The notes under the pieces were generated by a model, which searched no databases, was not told the DNA's origin, and was given only the letters and a program-made list of their open reading frames with translations. Positions 11,051 through 20,400 of a DNA stretch of 64,000 bases are shown piece after piece (position 1 is the first letter of the stretch; every line of letters begins with the position of its first letter). Position numbers and translations under genes: made by a program. Origin of the DNA: Cervus elaphus (lineage: Eukaryota; Chordata; Mammalia; Artiodactyla; Cervidae); NCBI RefSeq assembly GCF_910594005.1, contig NC_057816.1:27979797-28043796 (forward strand). The letters run 5' to 3'.

Positions 11051-11324
11051 AAAGGAAACCATACTAGAAAAATATTGAGAATGCCACAAAATGATGAGAT
11101 CAGGCTTGGAATTAGTCTAGATTCAAGATAGCTCTGTGTGGTGTGGACATGGTTTCATAACTAGAAGAGTCTAGTAGGGTACCACTGCAGCAATGACAAT
11201 CTCAAATGGGCTTCTTGGGTTCTTAAATACCTAGCTAAAGTTCAGTGTCCTGGAGAAACTATCTAATTGGCTATGATAACCATCTGATTGTACTGAGTCT
11301 TCAAGAGTGCTCGTGTGTGGTTTT

Positions 11325-11440
11325 GCGTGCGTTAGTTGCTCAGTAGTGTCCATTCTGCAACCCATGGACTGTAGCCCACAAGGCTCTGTTACCCGTGGGA
11401 TTCTCTAGGCAAGAATACCAGAGTAGGAAGTGGCAACTAA
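11325..11440 (-). mobile_element. Bov-tA SINE, truncated
   Basis: GTTAGTTGCTCAGTAGTGTC, CCCATGGACTGTAGCCC and GGGATTCTCTAGGCAAGAAT. Only the 3' half remains. Confidence 0.85.
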
Positions 11441-12489
11441 TTTTACCATCCACATTGCCTATACCCAATGTGTGAGGAAGTTGTTCCACAATAGACAAAT
11501 AAATCGCTAGGGAAGAGGCCTAGGTGCGGGGACCCAAATGACAAATGCCTACAACCAAGATTGTTAGATATTAATAAAAAACTGAAAGCATATATTAAAG
11601 ATGATATTTCGGAGTAAAAGGACAATTTAGGGGGGATTTAGGGATAGTGGATTTTAGAGACAGCTCATTGTACTGGGAACATTGATTATTGAGTATTTGG
11701 CTACCAACTAAGATAAAAATATCTTGAGGATCTAGTTCCCTGATAGAATCACAATGGCTGTCATAGATCTTGAAAATGTGAAATTCCCTTCTCTTCCTTG
11801 TTTTTTCTTTAATTTGGATCCTGCTGAAATTGTTACTTTTGTGCATATATGAGTCTATTACACCATGAGAGAAGAAGAGAAGGGGTAGTAATCCACAAGA
11901 TGTTAACTGTCACCAGATATTTTCAACCTCCTTTCACAGTTATTGCAAAATAGATTCCCAATTGGGTGAGTTACATTAAATACTTTATGGCCCCTTCAAT
12001 TTTGAGATCTTAGGATTTTTCAACTTTTTTTTTTTAAATTTCCCAATTTTTTAGTGAATTTTTACAGATAGAAAGAAAACTCCACAAGGAGTCACTAGAC
12101 ATCTTTGCAAAACTTCAGAAAAGAGCCTTTAGTTAAAAATGCAATAGCACTATAACAAAAGCTAGAGTTTTCCTTGGTGGTCAAATGAGCCTAGAAATAG
12201 CCAAGCCTCAATGTGTATAATCAGAAGATAGGAAATATTTGGAGGTGACATTAATTTTATTTCACTCCTGGGTTTTTGATACTTTCTTAAAGGCATTTTT
12301 TGGCATTCCATGAGGACACACTGCATTCTCTGAGAAACGTGGTCACAAATAAACCCAGAAGTCCAAAACAAAGTTCAAACCAGACCCTCAAAGTGAATCA
12401 AAGGTATATTTATTTTCATCTTATGTATTTATTTATTTTTAGATTCATCCCCAAACTGGGATAGCTTAATAAAAATGCAAGAATATCCG
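11441..12489. other. Mostly unique non-coding stretch
   Basis: A T10 run sits near 12026-12036. I assign no family, and the short minus-strand frames here look like chance. Confidence 0.4.
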
Positions 12490-12682
12490 TGCTGTGCTGT
12501 GCTTAGTCATTCAGTTGTGCCCGACTCTTTGCGATCCAGTGGACTGCAGCCAACCAGGCTCCTCTGTCCATGGGGTATTCTCAAGGCAAGAATACTGGAG
12601 GGCCATGCCCTCCTCCAGGAGATCTTCCCAACCCAGAGATTGAACCCAGGTTTCCTGCATTGCAGGAGGACCATAAGATGAT
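12490..12682 (-). mobile_element. Bov-tA SINE, near full length
   Basis: GTGCCCGACTCTTTGCGATC through GAGATTGAACCCAGGTTTCC (antisense B box). It is preceded by a short TGCTG repeat, likely the tail. Confidence 0.9.
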
Positions 12683-12751
12683 GCAAATGGTAGTGATCAA
12701 ACAGAAACATTGTGTTAAACATTCATTATGTTTCAATTTTAATGTATAAGC

Positions 12752-13306
12752 ACTCAGTTCAGTTCAGTCACTCAGTCATGTCCAACTCTTTGTGACCCCA
12801 TGAATTGCAGCATGCCAGGCCTCCCTGTCCATCACCAACTACCAGAGTTTACACAAACTCATGTCCGTCAAGTTGGTGATGCCATCCAGCCATCTCATCC
12901 TCTGTCATCCCCTTCTCCTCCTGCCCCCAATCCCTCCCAGCATCAGGGTCTTTTCCAATGAGTCAACTCTTCACATCAGGTGGCCAAAGTATTGGAGTTT
13001 CAGCTTCAGCATCAGTCCTTCCAATGAACACCCAGGACTGATCTCCTTTAGGATGGACTGGTTGGATCTCCTTGCAGTCCAAGGGACTCTCAAGAGGCTT
13101 CTCCAACACCACAGTTCAAAATCATCAATTTTTTGGCGCTCAGCTTTCTTCACAGTCCAACTCTCACATCCATACATGACCACTGGAAAAACCATAGCCT
13201 TGACCAGACGGACCTTTGTTGGCAAAGTAATGTCTCTGCTTTTTAATATGCTGTCTAGGTCGGTCATAACTTTTCTTCCAAGGAGTAAGCATCTTTTAAT
13301 TTCATG
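12752..13306 (-). mobile_element. BovB (RTE) LINE 3' end
   Basis: Starts AGTTCAGTTCAGTCACTCAG, the BovB 3' tail in antisense, and runs inward through GAGTTGGTGATGCCATCCAG-type sequence into the RT-coding region. It stops abruptly at 13306, where the expected GGCTGCAGTCACC continuation is replaced by the arm of an inverted repeat. BovB is the RTE-clade LINE abundant in ruminants. Confidence 0.95.
12971..13267 (-). pseudogene. BovB reverse transcriptase C-terminal remnant
   Basis: A 98-codon open segment with BovB C-terminal sequence including YGCESWTVKKAE, FELWCW and LKLQYFGHLM. After HLM a TGA replaces the CGA arginine codon expected in BovB, consistent with CpG decay. The catalytic RT domain lies upstream in the element and is absent, so no activity is possible. 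Confidence 0.9.
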
Positions 13307-13421
13307 AAACTCATGGTCTGTTGGTATCAGTGCTTCACAGTCCTACTAGTGACCTCACTAAAACCAGAACAAATAATCTTTGCCTGTTGAAGAACACTGA
13401 TACCAACAGACCATGAGTTTC
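13306..13421. repeat. Long perfect inverted repeat at BovB breakpoint
   Basis: The left arm 13306-13332 and right arm 13395-13421 are exact reverse complements over 27 bp. The pairing extends inward by CTTCA/TGAAG (13333-13337 with 13388-13392) across a 2-base bulge. The central loop is about 50 bases. Confidence 0.93.
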
Positions 13422-13715
13422 CTGCTTATCTTGGCTCAGATTGTGAGGAAAAGAAGTGTGAACTACCTGGAGCAGAAATATCTGGTGACATTTTCAGACT
13501 GCTGGCTATAGAGCCTCATCAAAGTGAAACTCCTTTCTGGTTACATGCTGAGCCGTAAACCCTTTATGACTCAGTTATCCTCTTGTTCCACCTTTTTGGG
13601 GCCCTTTATCCAAAAGGAATAGCTCAAAATTGTCAAAATAAATATCCAATAATATCTTAATAGGTTTGCCTAACAGTTTTCCTTCCATCCCTAAGGATAG
13701 GTCCACATTGGACAT
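13422..13715. other. Unique sequence after the inverted repeat
   Basis: I recognise no family. It is not a BovB continuation. Confidence 0.4.
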
Positions 13716-13903
13716 AAGAAAGAAATTATTATTTATTTGGCTGCTCTGGGTCTTAGTCGCAGCATGTGGGATCATCCATCTTCATTGCAGCAGCAGAACT
13801 CTTAGAGCAGCATGTGGGATCCAGTTCCTTGACCAGGGATTGAACCTGGGCCCTCTGCACTGGGAGCATGGAGTCTTAGCCACTGGACCACCAGGGAAGT
13901 CCC
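13716..13903 (-). mobile_element. CHR-type SINE
   Basis: ATTATTTATTTGGCTGCTCT, GCAGCATGTGGGATC twice, GACCAGGGATTGAACCTGGG and the end ACCACCAGGGAAGTCCC. Imperfect CCACATTGGA/CCAACATTGA copies flank it. Confidence 0.88.
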
Positions 13904-14099
13904 AACATTGAACACTTAAGAGCCCAGCAAGGCAAAGATTGTACTTTGGGAGCAAAGTTGACATGACACTGGTTTTTGGCTGCTAGTCTGGTGTTCATCT
14001 ATACAACGCCTACTCTAAAGGAGAGAGAGTGGCTGTCATGATGGGAAACCAACTGAAGACCACATATTCGGGCCAGCAGAACTCTATGGTATTCTTTGT

Positions 14100-14260
14100 A
14101 ATCATTCATTCATAGATCAATTATTAAGAACTTTCTGTATGTCAGATACTATGGGAGGCATTGGCAATTTAAAGAGTAACAGATATTTGAATCCTGGCTT
14201 TGAAGGACTCACATCAGTGGTGGAAGTAGTAAATAAATATGCCTTATAGCATATTAACTA
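14100..14260 (-). mobile_element. L2 LINE 3' fragment
   Basis: CATTCATTCATAGATCAATT, TCTGTATGTCAGATACTATG and GGCATTGGCAATTTAAAG follow antisense L2. Confidence 0.6.
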
Positions 14261-14261
14261 A

Positions 14262-14318
14262 TAAATAATAACCATAACTAATCTATAACTAATCCATAAC
14301 TAATAACCATAACTAAGG
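14262..14318. repeat. Degenerate CATAACTAA tandem repeat
   Basis: Four to five units of 11-16 bp centred on (C/T)ATAACTAA. Confidence 0.85.
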
Positions 14319-14509
14319 TACATATAGGAACAGAGAGGAAATTCCTCAAGTCTGATTGAGGAAGAGTTTTCAGAGGCAATACATTACATCTGTATTTTGA
14401 AAGAAGAATTTGAGTTTGGCTAAGGGGAAGGGACTCCTATAGAGAGGGAAGAACTGAGACTAAGGCAGAGAATCAGTGAAGCTAGTCCCTGATTTGACAA
14501 ACAGTATAC

Positions 14510-14720
14510 ATTATTTGGGTGATGGTATAACAGTTAAGAGCCAGAGCCAAGCTTCCTGCGTTTATATCCTAATGCTTATTAACTCTGGATGGTGCGATGG
14601 GCTACCTTCTCAGTGCCTTAGTTTATTCATTTGTAAAATGGGAAGAATACTCTTAGAGTCATGCTTGCTCCATAGGTTTGCTGAGAGAACTAGAACAAAG
14701 TCAAGAATGTAATAAGTCAG
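14510..14720 (+). mobile_element. MIR SINE, near full length
   Basis: Covers the tRNA-like head (ACAGTTAAGAGCCAGAGCCA) through CCTTAGTTTATTCATTTGTA and AAATGGGAAGAATA. Confidence 0.82.
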
Positions 14721-15469
14721 TTTGTTAAGTTGTGTTAGCTGCCGTTGTCTCACTACATCCGAGCTCAGAAGGTGGAAAAGGCAGAGTTGGGAGCGGGTGC
14801 TCTGCTGGTTGGCAGCGACCAGGCAATAAAGATTTTTCAAGTCTGAAAAGCTTGGCTAACATTTATGGACTGATGGGCTAACATTCATGGACTGCCAATT
14901 AGAGAGTCATATGGTCGACCGTTTCTCCATTTATAAATGAGAGGTTTAAGGAAAATCAGACCAGAATCCAGAGTATGTGTACACTCTGAGAATGCATAGA
15001 ATGTGCTTATTAGGCAACCTTTAACTTGACTTCATCTTTTCAATGTTGTAAACAGATGTGCTCAGTTGACTGGGGTCTTATCTGCTCTAACAATTAGGTT
15101 GCAGAGAAAGTCATGGTCCAAGTACTTTAGTCCAGAGGAATGGATACATGAGGTGGGTAATGTGACTGAAGGCAGTGTATCATCCTCTAATTACTGAACT
15201 AATAAAATGTATGCTTTGAAAGTGTTTCCAGGTGACTGCAAATGCATGTTTAAAAGTCATCAGAGCCTATAGTACCTTTCCCTTCCCTCTAATAAAATCA
15301 CATTTTCCCCATTAATACCTTCTTAATAATTCCTTAACCATGAAAAGCATATTTTAATGGACTTATTAAAGATGTTAAAATAAAAATAACTGCTAATACC
15401 TAATTTTGTATTTGAGCTTCTACTCCCAATTATGTATATAACATTAAATATAGTGTGTGATATGAAATA
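14721..15469. other. Unique sequence with a 22-bp tandem duplication
   Basis: GGCTAACATTTATGGACTG (14854-14872) recurs with one change at 14876-14894. Confidence 0.6.
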
Positions 15470-15765
15470 TTTTATAAAAATGAAGTCACATTGTACATTC
15501 TATATTTCACATGCCTCTTTCCACTTAACACTGCCCTGAGCTGTTCCTGCTTCACTGAATATTCTTTCCTGTCTTCAGGCTTAATGGCAACATACAGCTT
15601 TATCATTCAGCTGCAATGTGATTTCTTTAACTCTTGGACATTTATGTGGATTCTAAGATTTTACTGTTATAAACTAGTATAACAACAAACATTCTTGTGG
15701 CTATATCTTTGCCCATGTCTATGATTTATTTTCCTCAGGATTATTCACAAGGAACAGTTCACAAG
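15470..15765 (-). mobile_element. L1M fragment (old L1, antisense)
   Basis: CACATGCCTCTTTCCACTTA, GACATTTATGTGGATTCTAA and ACATTCTTGTGGCTATATCT follow antisense L1M 3' sequence. Confidence 0.6.
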
Positions 15766-16384
15766 CTTTAACTGGTTTCATTGCAACCATTGGTCAGGCC
15801 TGGGTTCTTCCTTAGAAACGAGGTGGTTTGAGTGCACTTCTGCAGGGCTGCTCACATCAGATGCACTCTCCCCAGGGTGAGAAGAGAGCAGTTTCCCTGG
15901 AAGATCATGTGGTTGTGTGTGAATGAGATGATGGGCGGTTCCCTGCTGTTCTGCAGCCTGGGTGCAGCGACCACAGAGAAGGCTATTTTGAAAGATTCTG
16001 CTTTGTGTACAATCTGGCACTGGAGACAGGCCTCACATCATCACTCATGAATTTCCACTTTAAACCCACAACTGCTTTTCAATTTGCAATTCTATAGCCA
16101 GAGAACAAGAACAAAATGAAAGTCTTAATCCTTAATGAAGATGTATGACACTAAAATGTTTTTGAGTATTCCTTAATGTCATTATGCTCTCAGTGGAAAC
16201 TCATTTTTGTTTCCTTTGGTAGAACCTAAAGAATTGAAGAAATATTTCCTTTCCAAATCAGATGCAAGTGCTCAGATATCTGAGGGGGCAGGGGCAGGGA
16301 ACAAATGACTAGAGTAATCCAGATCTCTTTTCTCTATTAAAATCTACTTTCCTTTGAGGAAAATATATTTAACTATAGCCTAGG
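15766..16384. other. Unique stretch, locally GC-richer
   Basis: 15780-16030 is GC-richer than its surroundings, with two overlapping short frames on opposite strands. No domain or splice structure argues for a gene. Confidence 0.4.
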
Positions 16385-16535
16385 TGTAAGTAGGTTATAA
16401 TTATATTATTATAAATATTTATATTTATTTACTTATAAAACATCAGACAAAACATGTTTGGTTTTTTAAAATTGTTATATATAAAAATATAAAATAATAT
16501 GAAAATATATAAAATATATAAAAGTTTAAAAAATG
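16385..16535. repeat. AT-rich low complexity
   Basis: ATTATATTATTATAAATATT-type sequence, nearly free of G and C for over 100 bp. Confidence 0.85.
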
Positions 16536-16539
16536 CCTG

Positions 16540-17090
16540 CCACTGTCAGAGAGTAAGGAACAAGATAAAGTCATCTGTAATTTCACCACCCAGAGATAAC
16601 AATTGTTAACATTTTCCTTATTAAATACATTTAAATAAAACAAAGTTAGACCAAATTAATTACTGTTTAATATATACTTTTCATTTAGCAATAAATCATT
16701 AAAAAAAACCTTCCAAGGAACTAGGTATTCTTTTATTTCATTTTTAAAACATACACAATATCGCATTGTATTGATTTCTTTATCCAATCCTCGGTGTAGG
16801 TTTAGCTGGATTAAAAAAAATACATCATAAACGTTTTTGCTATGAGCAACTTGTAGCTATATTTTGTTCACAGCTCTAATTATTTCTTGAAAAAAACTGC
16901 CTCCAGGAAGATTGTATCAGTTTACACCATTCACTAAGCCTGTATATGAGTTTTGCCACCGCTTGTCAACACTGGCTATTATTAAAAACAGACAAACAAA
17001 AAAGAATCCTTACTAAATAGCACATTTTACTAAATAGTTATAATTTGCATTTCTTTGATCAGTTTTGTCCTAAAGGGTCATTATTTTCAA
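16540..17090 (-). mobile_element. L1M fragment (old L1, antisense)
   Basis: CACCCAGAGATAACAATTGT, GTATTGATTTCTTTATCCAA, CCGCTTGTCAACACTGGCTA and TTTGCATTTCTTTGATCAG keep the order of antisense L1M ORF2/3'UTR. Probably continuous with the 15.5 kb fragment in origin. Confidence 0.65.
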
Positions 17091-17545
17091 TTACTCACAA
17101 TTAAAAGAAATACTCGCTTATCAATTTAATTTCCAGAATGCCATTTCACTGGGCATTCTGATAGGCTGAAGCTAGACAGAATATTGTTATCTTCAAACAT
17201 TTATAGGTGCAAGAGGGAGAGGGTTTTCCTATAATTATCAATATATAATATAAATTATAATAACTATATCTAAATTATTAATGATCTATATCTTTTAAAA
17301 CTGAGGCCTCCAAACGGTAACGTGGTTCCAAGATTAGTGTCAGGAAATTGGGGTTGAAGTTGACTCCTGCCCCCAGTAATTCTGTTGCACTTCCTTGGAG
17401 GAGAATGATCAGATGCACCGACACGTTTGACCCAGGAGTGGAGGGGAGAACGTTTGAAAAGCACGGGTAGGTTTTTCTAACTGCAAGAAGCAATCAGTTG
17501 TGCAAAGAACAATAGTTAGGAAACTAAGCCCTCGGAGGGCTGCTT
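17091..17545. other. Unique sequence up to the CpG island
   Basis: Includes an AT-rich patch at 17230-17285, then base composition shifts sharply upward from about 17290. Confidence 0.5.
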
Positions 17546-17549
17546 TAAC

Positions 17550-18370
17550 TTGCGCAGTAACAAGTTCAGAGACGCCCTGTGTCTCAGCGGTTCAATAAGG
17601 AGAGAGGGGGGCGGAAAAGGAGGTTGCTATGGCGATGCCTAGCCGCACGTGCCGCGCGGAGGCGGGCGGTGCTGGGGTGACCTTCCGCAGAGTTAAATGA
17701 AGGCGCGAGTGGCCTCGCCTTGGCCTTGGGAGGTGCCCCAGATGCGTGGCACCTTGGCCGCGTCTCACCTGCTGCTGGGAGGCGGACGCTCACTGGCGGC
17801 AGGGCAGCCTGGGAGGGCAGCCTGTCCTTGGCTTTTAGCATCCCTCCTCCGGCAGCCGCGACGCCGGCAGCCATTTTAGGCGGCTCTGATTCCTGGGCCC
17901 CTTACGGGCCAGGGCTCAGTGGTACCCAGGTCGTCCAAGCCCCGCGATGGGAGGCGGGCGCCCCGCAGAGCCGGCTCACCCCCGCGCGCCCTTGACCCTT
18001 CTCATCTCCCGCGCAGCTTCGCTCCCCGCGGGCTTGCTTTTTTTGCTGGTTGGTTTGGTGCCGGGAGGGGATCTGGAAATTGAATTCCCGGCAGACTGGG
18101 ATGCGATTTCACATCTCGCTGTGGCTGTGGGTACGCTAGAGGAAAGGAGACGCAGATGTGATATGAAAGTGAAGGCTGCAGTTTCACTTGGCGAGGGCTT
18201 TTTTATTACATACATCATTTGCATTTTGCTGCAGTGAATTCGGAAGGCAAGCCTCCGCGGACCTGCCTAGAATTAAGAGGGATAATTCACACACTTTAAA
18301 GGGTGGCAAGCAGATACTAATTTGCACAAAAAGGAGAAAACACTCGTGTCATTCCGCCGCTGTGGGAGAT
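17550..18370. promoter_or_regulatory. CpG island, putative orphan promoter
   Basis: My hand count gives about 46 CpG in 17581-18120, against near absence in the flanking kilobases; no repeat is present. Motifs: NRF1-like TGCGCA (17551-17556), Sp1-type GGGGGGCGG (about 17606-17614), X-box-like GTTGCTATGGCGAT (17623-17636), E-box CACGTG (17646-17651), YY1 AAAATGGCTGC on the minus strand (17867-17877), and octamer ATTTGCAT (18217-18224). CpG islands of this kind usually mark transcription starts. Direction is unresolved: the YY1 and ATG/donor pair favour minus, but bidirectional or non-coding output is equally possible. Confidence 0.75.
17769..17874 (-). CDS. Candidate first coding exon, unidentified
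   Basis: On the minus strand, ATG at 17874-17872 has A at -3 and G at +4. It lies in the YY1 motif AAAATGGCTGC, a placement common in YY1-driven 5' ends. The frame begins MAAGVAAAGGG and reaches CAG|GTGAGA, a near-consensus splice donor after 17769 (phase 1). Without splicing the frame would stop after 96 codons at 17584. I recognise no protein family, and the Ala/Gly-rich opening is typical of GC-rich first exons but also of chance frames in CpG islands. No downstream acceptor or second exon can be assigned. It is a hypothesis, not a called gene. Confidence 0.25.
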
Positions 18371-18744
18371 GCAAAGCAGGTCCTGGGTGAAAGTTTGCTT
18401 TATTAAATTCGGTCACAGTGCCTGCTTTAGGAATTTCATTTTCCACCTGATGGATGGAGTGACAGTAAACCGTGGCATTTTGTTGGTCTGCACAGCGTTT
18501 TTATGTCTGCTGTATGACATAGTTTAGTCCAAGAGTGGTCTGAGTTTTTGACACTGGAAGCAGTGACTTCTGTAATTATGGTGATGTAATCTAATGTTGA
18601 ATCCTTTGGGAGGCAGAAGCTTAGGCGGATAAAGATTGTTAAAGACGGTGATGATGTGGGTTGGAAGAATAAAAAAGATGACAAAGCAAAAAGATTTCCA
18701 CTGCCTTCAAACTAGAGGCAAAGCTCGTCTATAATTCTCCTAGT
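18371..18744. other. Unique island shore
   Basis: Composition falls back to average; no repeat is recognised. The 82-codon minus-strand frame has no recognisable domain. Confidence 0.4.
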
Positions 18745-18905
18745 TACAGAATCTGAGAGCTAAAAAAAGGTTCAGTGAGGTCATCCTATCTTGCCCTGTC
18801 GTTTTGCAAATGGAGAAATACAGATTTGAAAAGGTCAATCATTAATTTCCCAAGGTCACAGTGGCCTGAGAATATAGACCTGCTTATCTAGTTTGACTAC
18901 ACTAG
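18745..18905 (-). mobile_element. MIR SINE
   Basis: TTGCAAATGGAGAAATACAG, CCCAAGGTCACAGTGG and TAGACCTGCTTATCTAG follow antisense MIR. Confidence 0.65.
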
Positions 18906-19041
18906 GTCAAATAGCACTATATGGGATTTACTGCATTATTAAATCAGTGATTCTCAAACTTTTGATCTCAGGTTCCTTCACACTCTTAAAATATTCTTGA
19001 AGATCCCAAAGAGCTTTTGCTTTTCTGATATATCTGTCAAT

Positions 19042-19184
19042 GTTTATCTTATTGGTGGTTTAGTTCTTCAGTTGTGTCCGACTCTTGCACCCGTATGGAC
19101 AGTAGCCCACCAGGCTCCTCTGTCCAAAGGACTTTCCAGGCAAGAATACTGGAGTGGGTTGCCATTTCCTTCGTTTATCATATT
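19042..19184 (-). mobile_element. Bov-tA SINE nested in hAT, 12-bp target duplication
   Basis: GTTTATCTTATT (19042-19053) and GTTTATCATATT (19173-19184) bracket an antisense Bov-tA 3' half with AGTTGTGTCCGACTCTTGC. Confidence 0.93.
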
Positions 19185-19269
19185 AGAATAAGTATAAATG
19201 AATCCATTTAGTATATAAATGAAAAAATACATTATTACATTAACTATTAAAAACAAAAAAGTCAACTGA

Positions 19270-19650
19270 GAAAATTATAAAGATCTTTACTGGCTTTATT
19301 TAGTGATCGATTTGTGAATCAGCCAACATTCAACCTAGCAGATAGAAAGGCATTCTGACCAGGTATACAAGGTAAAGATTTTTTTTAGGTCGAAGTGAGC
19401 AAGAATAAGGGGATTGCACTGGGCAAAAAAGCAGGTTGATTATTGCAAAGTTACTTTATTATTGTAGGGGTTTATCAGGCAAATTGCCTCATTAATGCTG
19501 ATCAGGAGGTTCCTGATTGACTGGTTTAAGATTTTATTTTTGTGGGAACTGAAACTGTAATTAGGTCTTCACTTGGGGAAGTGGAGTTTAGCATAAGCAA
19601 CTCCATTTTGGGCTTATTATTTTGTCTTCAGCATAAGACAACACTTTTTT
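19270..19650 (-). mobile_element. Possible old LTR-like insert inside the hAT
   Basis: The sequence between hAT-matching blocks contains AAGATCTTTACTGGCTTTAT near its start and GAGTTTAGCATAAGCAACTC near its end. These resemble an antisense ERVL-type LTR, but I cannot name it and the boundaries are soft. Confidence 0.35.
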
Positions 19651-20296
19651 ATGAAAAAAAAAATCTAGTGAGAAGAAGGTGTAATTTTACATTAAAAAAA
19701 TTGCTTTAATATCTAGCTTATAGTTGGAATTGCATATCTGTTTCTGCATTCAGTCTGTTCAAATCTTTGTTTCGGTTAACATTTATGTAGAAAATCTGTT
19801 CTCTCACATCAAGGAGGAGGATTTGGTAGACCACCTGAAAGAGTATTATGAATGCTCAGGAAGTAGTGTGATAGTAAATATTATGATAACCAGCTCATCA
19901 AGGAGGAATGAAAAGCCCTATTGGTAACATTTGCCAATATTTCTGCTGTAAATCTTCCCAGAATGAATGATAATGAAAAGTTGGGAAGAAATGCATAGTA
20001 GCACACTGTTAGATGTTTCTACATAGAAATACAGTAGGTTTAATAACCTCAAGAACTTAGAAATAATGAAACGCAGTAAGATATTTAGGAAATTATGGTT
20101 TCTGAGTACTTATTACCTTTATTTTTATATAAGTTAATTGCAAATTTTTATAATTTAATTTTTAATAACTGTCATATTTAACAGCTGGCTCATAAAATTC
20201 TCACAAATGTGATAGTTGTTGCTTGTGAGATGACAGAAGTTTCTCCAGCACATCACGATCTCAAGGGGTTCTCAGACCATACTCAGAGAACCATTG

Positions 20297-20400
20297 TATC
20301 AAATTAATTCAACAAACATTTATGAAACATTTATTTGGTGCTTGTGTCTGGATGTAACATAGATTGAAATCTAGAAATAAAACAAGTAATATCAAAGTTA
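20297..20400 (-). mobile_element. L2/MIR 3' fragment
   Basis: ATTCAACAAACATTTATGAA then CATTTATTTGGTGCTTGTGT. Short and diverged. Confidence 0.5.

Larger units (their letters stand above)
18945..20296 (+). mobile_element. hAT DNA transposon with 8-bp target duplication
   Basis: Terminal repeat CAGTGATTCTCAAAC opens at 18945, and the inverted counterpart CAGAGAACCATTG ends at 20296. Flanks are TATTAAAT (18937-18944) and TATCAAAT (20297-20304), 7 of 8 identical, as expected for hAT. Inner sequence (GGTTCCTTCACACTCTTAAA, CCCAAAGAGCTTTTG, ATCTGTTTCTGCATTCAGTC) recalls the Zaphod/Tip100 group; that name is from memory. It is interrupted by a Bov-tA and an LTR-like insert. No transposase frame survives. 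Confidence 0.75.

Noticed and set aside
12861..13307. 148-codon open frame on the plus strand
   Set aside because: It is antisense to the BovB RT-coding remnant; the meaningful frame is on the minus strand.
14262..14318. CRISPR-like array
   Set aside because: Units are 11-16 bp with no distinct spacers, in a mammalian genome; a degenerate minisatellite.
17584..17874. Full 96-codon unspliced reading of the minus-strand island frame
   Set aside because: A strong donor lies after 106 nt, so if this is coding the first exon likely ends there; the tail looks like intron read-through.
17947..18237. 96-codon plus-strand frame with a hydrophobic middle in the CpG island
   Set aside because: No recognised family, poor evidence for its start, and CpG islands are naturally stop-poor.
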